Shown here piece by piece: positions 4,987 through 13,045 of a DNA stretch of 16,014 nucleotides; within the stretch, counting starts at the first letter, position 1, and each line of letters opens with the position of its first letter. The DNA lies in assembly GCF_001509795.1 (NCBI RefSeq), contig NZ_LLZN01000099.1, positions 1-16,014 of the forward strand. The letters run 5' to 3'. The DNA is from Streptomyces sp. NRRL WC-3605. GTDB taxonomy: Bacteria > Actinomycetota > Actinomycetes > Streptomycetales > Streptomycetaceae. The notes beneath the pieces were generated by a model. That model ran no database searches. It saw only the letters and a program-made list of their open reading frames with translations, and was not told where the DNA came from. The translations under genes were made by a program, and so were the position numbers.

Positions 4987-6815
4987 GCCCCTGCCTTCGC
5001 GACGCCGGTCGCGCCTTCGGGCAATGGCTTGTCCTCCGGTACGTCGAGCTGTCCGGTCTCGTGGAATTCGAGCTGCTTCCTGCGGTCGGCGACCAGGCCC
5101 TCGGGGCGGAAGCGCATCAGGAGCATCAGGGCGATACCGAAGAGCAGCAGCTGGTACTCGGCCATGAACTGGAGCTTGGCCGGGATGAGGTAGAGCAGTG
5201 CCGCGCCGATCAGCGGTCCGCTGATGGTGCCCATGCCGCCGAGGATGACGGCGGCGAGCAGGAAGGCCGAGTTGGGCGGCACGGGGCCGGCGAACTGGTA
5301 CTGCTCGGGGGTGACGCTGTAGGACACGTGGGCCTGGACGGTGCCGGCGAGGCCGGCGAGGCAGGCGCCGAGCGCGAAGGCGAGGAGCTTCAGGCGGAAG
5401 CCGTTGATGCCCATGGCGGTGGCGGCGGTCTCGTCCTCGCGGATGGCGACCCAGGCGCGGCCGATGCGGGATTCCGCGGAGCGGCGGAACACCATCACGA
5501 CGATGATCGTGAACACCAGCATCAGCAGGTAGTAGTTGGCGGAGCGGGTGAGCTCGTGGCCGAGGACGTCGTGCGGGACTCCGAGGTTGAAGCCGAAGAT
5601 CTCCAGGTCGGGGATCTGCGGGATGCCGTTGGAGCCGTTGGTGACGTCCGGTCCGCTGTTGCCGTTCAGGTTGTTCATGGTGATGCGGAAGATCTCACCG
5701 AAGCCGAGCGTCACGATGGCGAGGTAGTCGCCGCGCAGTCGCAGGGTCGGTGCGCCGATGACGACGCCGAAGATCAGCGAGGCGACGGCGCCGGTGAGGA
5801 CGGCGGCCCAGAACGGGAAGGTGACGCCGATGGTGGAGGCGGGGGAGCCGGACACCAGGGCGGCGGCGTAGGCGCCGACGCCGAGGAAGGCGACGTAGCC
5901 GAGGTCGAGGAGGCCGGCGAGGCCGACGACGACGTTGAGGCCCAGGGCGACCGTGGCGAAGATCAGGATGTTCGCGCCGATGAGGGCGAACTGGTCGTTG
6001 GTCTGGGTGAAGGGGAAGCAGATCGCCGCCGCGAACGCCGCGCCGAGGGTGACGTTGCGGTGCTTGGCGGTGAGTGCGGAGAGCCGCTTCAGCAGTCCGG
6101 CACGGGTGACGGCGGTGAAGCCGAAGGCCGCGAGGACGAGGAAGCCGATGAACAGCTCGGAGTACTCGGTGCTGATGCCGTACGCGAAGACGTACAGGCC
6201 GACGCCGAAGCCGGCGGCGATGATCAGGATCTCCAGCCAGGAGGGGAGGTCCTTGGCGCGGCCGGGCTCGGGGGCGGTGAGCGCGTGGCGGACGCGGCCC
6301 CACAGGTGGGGGTGGGGGTCGGCGGCGTCGTAGGGCTGGTCGACGGGGAGGCCGAGGGCGCCGACGACGGCGACGAGTGCGCCGATGCCGGAGACCCAGG
6401 CGCCGGGTTCCAGGTTGACGAGGCCGCCGAGTTCCTGCGCGATGGCGCCCATGGCGTAGCCGGTGACGCCGAGCACGCCGAGGGCGGCGAGCAGGACGGG
6501 GCTGTTCTTGCCGCCGGGGGTGAGCCAGCCCAGTCCGCGGATGCCGTAGCCGGCGAGCGCGAACAGGAGGGTCAGCAGGGAGCCGACGAGGGTGAGGACC
6601 TGGAGGCCGCCGGGGTAGCCGGTGACGGTCAGGTTGCCCGGGAACTCGTCGGTCCAGGTCCAGGCGAGGAAGGTGCCTATGAGGGCGAGGGCGGAGCCGG
6701 CGACCGTGAGTCCGCGGGCCGCGGCGTGCGGCAGCGGGATGATCGGGGTGGCTTCGGGGGTGGACACCTTGGTGGTGGTGTCGGTGGTCTTGTCCATGGG
6801 GATGTCGGTGGTCAT
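4983..6815 (-). CDS. livM: Branched-chain amino acid ABC transporter permease LivM, with long N-terminal extension
   Basis: Inner-membrane permease subunit that pairs with LivH. The conserved LivM core starts near residue 255. It includes LGLNVVVGLAGLLDLGYVAFLGVGAYAAAL (in blocks, 291-320), the PTLRLRGDYLAIVTLGFGEIFRI region (356-378) and the coupling-helix motif GRAWVAIREDETAATAMGIN (452-471). It ends with LGGMGTISGPLIGAALL (525-541). The protein is 610 residues against roughly 330-425 for most LivM proteins. The first 250 residues add about six hydrophobic segments (about 35-53, 71-93, 106-126, 141-157, 193-213, 221-241). ATG 6815 is used here; a GTG at 6824 overlaps the livH stop as GTGA and would add three residues, and neither has a strong ribosome-binding site. 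The tail after the last membrane segment is hydrophilic. Confidence 0.95.
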   Translation of the reverse strand: MTTDIPMDKTTDTTTKVSTPEATPIIPLPHAAARGLTVAGSALALIGTFLAWTWTDEFPGNLTVTGYPGGLQVLTLVGSLLTLLFALAGYGIRGLGWLTPGGKNSPVLLAALGVLGVTGYAMGAIAQELGGLVNLEPGAWVSGIGALVAVVGALGLPVDQPYDAADPHPHLWGRVRHALTAPEPGRAKDLPSWLEILIIAAGFGVGLYVFAYGISTEYSELFIGFLVLAAFGFTAVTRAGLLKRLSALTAKHRNVTLGAAFAAAICFPFTQTNDQFALIGANILIFATVALGLNVVVGLAGLLDLGYVAFLGVGAYAAALVSGSPASTIGVTFPFWAAVLTGAVASLIFGVVIGAPTLRLRGDYLAIVTLGFGEIFRITMNNLNGNSGPDVTNGSNGIPQIPDLEIFGFNLGVPHDVLGHELTRSANYYLLMLVFTIIVVMVFRRSAESRIGRAWVAIREDETAATAMGINGFRLKLLAFALGACLAGLAGTVQAHVSYSVTPEQYQFAGPVPPNSAFLLAAVILGGMGTISGPLIGAALLYLIPAKLQFMAEYQLLLFGIALMLLMRFRPEGLVADRRKQLEFHETGQLDVPEDKPLPEGATGVAKAGA

Positions 6816-6820
6816 GGGTA

Positions 6821-7750
6821 TCACGCCCGATCCGCGACGCGTTCGCCGAGCAGGCCCTGTGGCCTGAACAGCAGGACGAGGATGAGGAGGCTGAACGCCC
6901 ACACGTCCTTCCAGGCGCCGCCGCCGAAGAGGTCCATGCCGGGGATCTCGCCGATGTAGCCGGTGGCGAGGGATTCGGCGACGCCGAGGACGAGGCCGCC
7001 GAGCATGGCGCCGTAGATGTTGCCGATGCCGCCGAGGACGGCGGCGGTGAAGGCCTTGAGGCCCATCAGGAAGCCCATGCGGAAGCCGACCTGGCCGTTC
7101 TTGAGGCCGTAGGCGACGGCCGCGACGGCGGCGAACGCGGCACCGATGGCGAAGGCCATGACGATGATGCGGTCGGTGTTGATGCCCATGAGCTTGGCGG
7201 TGTCGGGGTCCTGGGCGGTGGCCTGCATGCCGCGGCCGGAGCGCGTCTTGTTGACGAACAGGCCGAGGGCGATCATGCAGAGCGGGGCGGCTATGAGGAC
7301 GAAGATGTCGCCGCGCTGGATGTTGGCGCCGAGGATCTCGACGGGGTCGCCCTGGAAGCGGGGGAAGGGGACGTCCTTCTTGGCGTCGGGGAACCACATC
7401 CATACGGCCTGCTGCAGGACGATGGACAGACCGATCGCGGTGATGAGGGGCGCCAGGCGGGGTGCGGTGCGCAGGGGACGGTAGGCGAACCGTTCCGCCG
7501 CGGTGCCGACGGCGACCGAGACGAGGACACCGCCGATGATCATGAGGGGGATCGCCGCCCCGAGGCCGAAGCCGTCGGGGAGGACCATCCAGACGGTGAG
7601 GGCCCCGAAGCCCCCGACCATGAAGATCTCGCCGTGGGCGAAGTTGATGAGCTGGACGATGCCGTAGACCATCGTGTAGCCGATCGCGATGAGTCCGTAC
7701 ATCGCGCCGAGGATGAGTCCATTGGCCAGCTGTTGCGGCAGTTCGTGCAC
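6821..7750 (-). CDS. livH: Branched-chain amino acid ABC transporter permease LivH
   Basis: Integral membrane permease subunit, 309 residues, the normal LivH length. Its opening LANGLILGAMYGLIAIGYTMVYGIVQLINFAHGEIFMVGG is the family hallmark (quoted as a motif spanning residues 8-47). RSGRGMQATAQDPDTAKLMGIN (about 170-191) is the cytoplasmic loop that contacts the ATPases. KAFTAAVLGGIGNIYGAMLGGLVLG followed by LILVLLFRPQGLLGE closes the protein. About eight hydrophobic segments are visible. The GTG start at 7750 is well supported by GGAGG (7758-7762) 7 bases upstream. The gene follows livK after a 116-bp gap holding a strong hairpin, and its stop overlaps a possible GTG start of livM. Confidence 0.96.
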   Translation of the reverse strand: MHELPQQLANGLILGAMYGLIAIGYTMVYGIVQLINFAHGEIFMVGGFGALTVWMVLPDGFGLGAAIPLMIIGGVLVSVAVGTAAERFAYRPLRTAPRLAPLITAIGLSIVLQQAVWMWFPDAKKDVPFPRFQGDPVEILGANIQRGDIFVLIAAPLCMIALGLFVNKTRSGRGMQATAQDPDTAKLMGINTDRIIVMAFAIGAAFAAVAAVAYGLKNGQVGFRMGFLMGLKAFTAAVLGGIGNIYGAMLGGLVLGVAESLATGYIGEIPGMDLFGGGAWKDVWAFSLLILVLLFRPQGLLGERVADRA

Positions 7751-7783
7751 CGCAGGGCCTCCGTGGAGTGGTTCGGATATGGC

Positions 7784-7821
7784 GCCGCGCGGGGAGCGCT
7801 GGTGGGCGCTTCCCGCGCGGC
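7784..7821 (-). terminator. Strong hairpin between livK and livH, possible partial terminator
   Basis: GCCGCGCGGGGAGCGC (7784-7799) and the segment 7806-7821 form a 16-bp stem with a single G-T wobble and a 6-nt loop. It starts about 45 bp after the livK stop codon on the minus strand and ends just upstream of the livH ribosome-binding site. Such hairpins commonly stabilise the upstream mRNA or stop part of the transcripts, so that the binding protein is made in excess over the membrane subunits. That role is inferred. Confidence 0.75.
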
Positions 7822-7866
7822 CTGGATCAATGTGTGAGTTGGATGGGTTCTCTGACTCGTCCTTCG

Positions 7867-9096
7867 TCAGCCGAGCTTGGGCTCGCCGCTGAACTCGGGC
7901 GCCCAGGCGTTGTCCTTGATCTTGTAGGCGGTCATGGTGTGGTTCGTGGTGTCACCGAACTCGTCGAACGAGATGGTGCCGGTGACGCCGTCGAACTTGA
8001 CCTTGGCCATTCCGTCCAGGACCGCCTTGCGGCCGTCGGACGGGACCTTGCCGTCGTTGCCCTCGACCGCCAGCTTGACGGCCTCGATGATGGCCCAGGT
8101 GGCGTCGTAGGTCAGGCCGCCGTAGGCCTCGTAGTCGTCCTCGTAGCCCGCGGCCTTGTAGTCCGCGATGAAGGTCTTGGCGGAGGGGAGCTGCTCGACG
8201 GGCCGGCCGACGGAGGTCGCGAGGTCGCCCTCGGCCTTCTTGTTCAGCTTCGGGAACTCGCCGGAGTAGATGCCGTCGCCGCCCATGAGCGGGATCTTCT
8301 GGCCGCTGTCCTTGAGCTGCTGGCTCAGCGGGCCGGCGGCCGGGTACTCGCCGCCGTAGTACAGGGCCTGGGCGCCGGTCTTCTTGATCTTGGCGACCAC
8401 GGCGTTGAAGTCACGGTCGTCGGGGTTGATGTGGTCCGTGCCCACGATCTTGCCGCCGAACTTGGTGAAGTTCGCCTTGAAGGACGCGGCGAGGCCGGCG
8501 CCGTAGGTCTTCTGGTCGTCGATCAGGTAGACCTTGCTGAGCTTCGCCTTGTTGTACAGGTAGTCCGCGGCGAAGGCGCCCTGGATCTCGTCCGTGGTGG
8601 CGGTGCGGAAGAAGGTCTTGAACTGGCGGACCGAGTCGCCGGTCTTCCAGCCGTCGCCCTGGGTCAGCTCGGTGCCGGTGTTGGCCGGGGAGACCTGGGT
8701 GAGGCCGGCGTCGTTGAGCGGCTTCTGCATCTGCTGGGAGACGCTGGAGTTCAGCGGGCCGACGACGCCGAGGACGTCCTTGTTGCTGATGAACTTCTGG
8801 GCGTTCTGCTGGCCGACGGACGGCTGAGCCTGGTCGTCCAGGGCCTCGATCTTGAACTCGACGCCCTTGACGAACTCCTTCTTGTTGGCCGTCTTGGCGG
8901 CCAGGTCCGCGGAGTTCTTCATGCCGAGGCCGAGCGCGGACAGGTCGCCGGACAGCGGGGCGTCGAGGCCGATCACAACTGTGGTCTTGTCGCCGTTGCT
9001 GCTGCCGCCGTCGTCGTCACGCGACCCACAAGCCGTGAGTGTCAGCGATCCCGCCGCGAGCGCGGCGGTAATGGCGATGATCGAACGTTGACGCAC
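7867..9096 (-). CDS. livK: Branched-chain amino acid ABC transporter substrate-binding lipoprotein LivK
   Basis: Extracellular, membrane-anchored binding protein that delivers branched-chain or related amino acids to LivH/LivM. It has 409 residues. The N-terminus is a lipoprotein signal: MRQR, a hydrophobic stretch, then the lipobox LTAC with Cys23, followed by an Asp/Gly/Ser-rich linker. The mature part is a type I periplasmic-binding fold. It shows VVIGLDAPLSGDLSALG at the start of lobe 1 and VLGVVGPLNSSVSQQ with LTQVSPANT, the ligand-contact loops. YLIDDQKTYGAGLA lies in the hinge region and YGGLTYDATWAIIEAVK near the end. The GTG start at 9096 has AAAGGA 8 bases upstream. It is the first gene of the liv operon. 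The exact substrate cannot be read from sequence. Confidence 0.96.
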   Translation of the reverse strand: MRQRSIIAITAALAAGSLTLTACGSRDDDGGSSNGDKTTVVIGLDAPLSGDLSALGLGMKNSADLAAKTANKKEFVKGVEFKIEALDDQAQPSVGQQNAQKFISNKDVLGVVGPLNSSVSQQMQKPLNDAGLTQVSPANTGTELTQGDGWKTGDSVRQFKTFFRTATTDEIQGAFAADYLYNKAKLSKVYLIDDQKTYGAGLAASFKANFTKFGGKIVGTDHINPDDRDFNAVVAKIKKTGAQALYYGGEYPAAGPLSQQLKDSGQKIPLMGGDGIYSGEFPKLNKKAEGDLATSVGRPVEQLPSAKTFIADYKAAGYEDDYEAYGGLTYDATWAIIEAVKLAVEGNDGKVPSDGRKAVLDGMAKVKFDGVTGTISFDEFGDTTNHTMTAYKIKDNAWAPEFSGEPKLG

Positions 9097-9578
9097 GAAT
9101 CAGGTCCTTTCCCTGGCACGGCGGTTCCCCATGGAACGCGCCGAGTCGAGCGCTGGGGACGAAGTGACTTCGAATCCGATGGCTCGGTGACTGGCCGTGA
9201 CTCTAAGCGCGGGTGGGGAACATGGAGGAGGCTCTGACCAAGGCTGTGACGCTCTTGTTATGACACGCGGTATCCCTGAGCGGTACTGCGTGGGGGGAAG
9301 AGCGGATTTCCGGCCGATTCGCCCTGTCCACATAGTGAGAACCCGCAGCGTTCGCGCGTAGCTTCTTCATTAGTGTTCAGGGGTTTTGGTGATGACCGCA
9401 TTCGTTGTCGAGGGCTACCGGCGGCCTCGCGGGGGTCCATGGCGAAGCGTCGGGCCACGGTGGACGGGACGCCGTTTATTGCAGCCGTATTACGCAGAGT
9501 TACCCGGGTGAAAGAGGTCCGGCGCGCCTCCCCTTATTCGTGTAGGGGGCATGAAAATGGAATTCTTGATTTCGCTCC
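9097..9578. promoter_or_regulatory. 482-bp non-coding regulatory region upstream of livK
   Basis: No convincing gene is found here on either strand. The part around 9240-9560 is more AT-rich than the surrounding genes, as expected for a control region, and it must contain the liv operon promoter reading leftwards. Next to livK are three GTGACT repeats and a short palindrome (listed separately). A TAnnnT match, TAGAGT on the minus strand at 9205-9200, overlaps the repeats, but I see no matching -35. A weak 5-bp stem CCCCT/AGGGG (9530-9534, 9544-9548) lies about 30 bp after the lipoprotein gene and might end its transcript. Confidence 0.6.
9160..9202 (-). promoter_or_regulatory. AGTCAC repeats and palindrome upstream of livK
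   Basis: GTGACT occurs three times on the plus strand (AGTCAC on the operon strand) at 9164-9169, 9187-9192 and 9197-9202. The first copy is the core of a 13-bp palindrome CGAAGT-G-ACTTCG (9160-9172). The spacings of 23 and 10 bp are close to whole helical turns. GTCAC resembles the GTnAC half-site of the nitrogen regulator GlnR, but the partner GAAAC boxes are absent, so the regulator is not identified. Confidence 0.45.
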
Positions 9579-9986
9579 TCAGCCCCATGGGCCTCCGGTG
9601 GGTCCGCCGTCCCGGTACCGCTTCTCGCAGGCCGCCCGCGCACGGCGGTCGACGATCCGGCCGGCCGCCGCGTCACCGGCGCGCTCGCGCTCGGCGCGGG
9701 CTTCGTCGACCACCGCGCGGAGGATCTCGTACTGCCCGTCGGACAGCCCCATCGACTGGTAGTCGCCGTAGGTGTCGCCCTTCAGCGCCCGGCGCGACCA
9801 GTACGCGATGATCCGCGTGCACAGCTCGGCCGGTGAAGTCGCCGTGGGGGAGGGGGAGTCGCCGCTCGCCGGGACGCCCGCCGGGGAGGGCTCCGCGCCC
9901 GGGCCCCCGCAGCCGCCCGCCGAGCAGGCGGCCAGCAGGACCAGTCCGAGCGCGGCCCCCCTGCGGCACACCCCTGCCTTGGTCAT
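9579..9986 (-). CDS. Small hypothetical lipoprotein
   Basis: A 135-residue protein with a clear lipoprotein signal: MTKAGVCRRG, a hydrophobic core AALGLVLL and lipobox LAAC with Cys21. It is therefore probably exported and lipid-anchored at the outer face of the membrane. A low-complexity Pro/Ser/Gly/Thr linker (about 22-52) precedes a folded part with SPAELCTRIIAYWSRRALKGDTYGDYQSMGLSDGQYEIL and a basic, charged helix (about 90-125). Two cysteines in the mature part (about residues 56 and 119) could form a disulfide. I do not recognise a named family. It has Streptomyces-like codon use with high third-position GC. Its ATG at 9986 lacks a strong ribosome-binding site. It lies 67 bp downstream of the thioesterase gene on the same strand. 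Confidence 0.75.
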   Translation of the reverse strand: MTKAGVCRRGAALGLVLLAACSAGGCGGPGAEPSPAGVPASGDSPSPTATSPAELCTRIIAYWSRRALKGDTYGDYQSMGLSDGQYEILRAVVDEARAERERAGDAAAGRIVDRRARAACEKRYRDGGPTGGPWG

Positions 9987-10053
9987 GCCCCGACCGTATT
10001 CCGCCGCACGGCCGGGATCAACGGCGGGGTGGCAAAGGAGAGTTGACCCTCCG

Positions 10054-10542
10054 TCACTCCGCCGGGCGGACCCGCTCCGCGTCGCCGGGGTTCACGTCCC
10101 GCAGCATGCAGGTCAGCCGCGCGGTGCACACCCGCCGCCCCTGCTCGTCGCTGACCACGATCTCGTACGTCGCCGTCGAGCGGCCCCGGTGCAGCGGTGT
10201 GGCGACACCGGTCACGAGGCCGGAGCGGGCGCCCCGGTGGTGGGTGCAGTTCAGGTCCACACCCACCGCGATCTTGGACGTGCCGCCGTGCAGCATGGAC
10301 CCCACCGAGCCGAGCGTCTCGGCGAGCACCGCGGACGCGCCGCCGTGCAGCAGGCCGTACGGCTGGGTGTTGCCCTCCACCGGCATCGTCCCTACGACCC
10401 GCTCGGCGGACGCCTCCACGATCTGAACGCCCATGCGCGTGCCGAGGTGCCCGGCCGAGAACAGGGCCTGAAGATCGACGCCGAGCGCGGCGTACTCGTC
10501 GATGACCTCCTGCGGGAACTTCACGTGCTGCTGCTCGCCCAT
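10054..10542 (-). CDS. PaaI/MenI-type hotdog acyl-CoA thioesterase
   Basis: A 162-residue single hotdog-fold thioesterase, expected to hydrolyse acyl-CoA or aryl-CoA esters in the cytosol. The block GTMPVEGNTQPYGLLHGGAS followed by AVLAETLGSVGS (51-82) closely matches the MenI/EntH (YdiI/YbdB) subfamily. It carries the HGG motif at 66-68 and the catalytic Glu at 75. VGVDLNCTHHRGARSGLVTGVATPLHRGRSTATYEIVV is the rest of the fold. The start is taken at ATG 10542 because GGAG lies 8 bases upstream and homologues begin near there; an in-frame GTG at 10587 would add 15 unconserved residues. MenI itself acts on dihydroxynaphthoyl-CoA in menaquinone synthesis, but no menaquinone gene is nearby, so the substrate is open. 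It follows the oxidoreductase gene after 60 bp. Confidence 0.9.
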   Translation of the reverse strand: MGEQQHVKFPQEVIDEYAALGVDLQALFSAGHLGTRMGVQIVEASAERVVGTMPVEGNTQPYGLLHGGASAVLAETLGSVGSMLHGGTSKIAVGVDLNCTHHRGARSGLVTGVATPLHRGRSTATYEIVVSDEQGRRVCTARLTCMLRDVNPGDAERVRPAE

Positions 10543-10590
10543 GGGCCCGGCTCCGTTCGTCGTGATCACTCGGTGGCGTGGTGACACCGC

Positions 10591-10602
10591 CTGAGCAAAC
10601 GC

Positions 10603-10606
<4 letters not shown>
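10591..10606. promoter_or_regulatory. Palindrome CTGAGC-N4-GCTCAG at the oxidoreductase 3' end
   Basis: CTGAGC (10591-10596), AAAC, GCTCAG (10601-10606) is a perfect 6-bp inverted repeat overlapping the oxidoreductase stop codon and lying about 50 bp before the thioesterase start. It may be a small RNA hairpin, but the sequence style also resembles TetR-family operators that often control acyl-CoA-related genes. The sequence cannot decide between them. Confidence 0.4.
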
Positions 10607-12882
<2,276 letters not shown>

Positions 12883-12897
12883 CGCGCACTCTCCTTC

Positions 12898-12909
12898 GTG
12901 TACACGTGT
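12898..12909. promoter_or_regulatory. Overlapping palindromes in the divergent oxidoreductase/polA intergenic region
   Basis: GTGTACAC (12898-12905) and ACACGTGT (12902-12909) are two perfect 8-bp palindromes sharing four bases. They lie next to the ribosome-binding site of the oxidoreductase gene in the 163-bp region that must contain both its promoter and that of polA. It could be an operator over the oxidoreductase promoter. No clear -35/-10 pair is recognised for either gene. Confidence 0.35.
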
Positions 12910-13045
12910 GAGCTACGTCTCCGATCCTCGCACGCGGAACCGGCCCTGCGGGGAGCGGGTGTTCGGGCCCCGCACGGTGCCGGGAGCGCCCGGGCGGCAC
13001 CCCGGCGGGGCCCGGCTGTCAGTGGGGCGTGGCAGGATCGGGGGC

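Noticed and set aside
4956..6959. 667-codon plus-strand open frame opposite livM
   Set aside because: Composition is Gly/Glu/Asp/Ala repeats generated by the complementary strand of a membrane protein gene; livM on the other strand has clear family motifs.
7784..7821. ANTAR target RNA (paired hexaloop hairpins) at the livK-livH hairpin
   Set aside because: Only one hairpin is present, and its loop on the transcript (CCACCA) lacks the conserved A1 and G4 of ANTAR target loops.
9258..9458. 66-codon minus-strand frame upstream of livK, considered as a leader peptide
   Set aside because: No run of Leu/Ile/Val codons, no ribosome-binding site and no attenuator-like hairpin after it.
9551..9811. 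Small plus-strand frame starting MKMEFLISLL near a GGGGG sequence
   Set aside because: The first 20 residues look plausible, but the rest is an arginine-rich shadow of the lipoprotein gene on the other strand, so a real protein is not supported.
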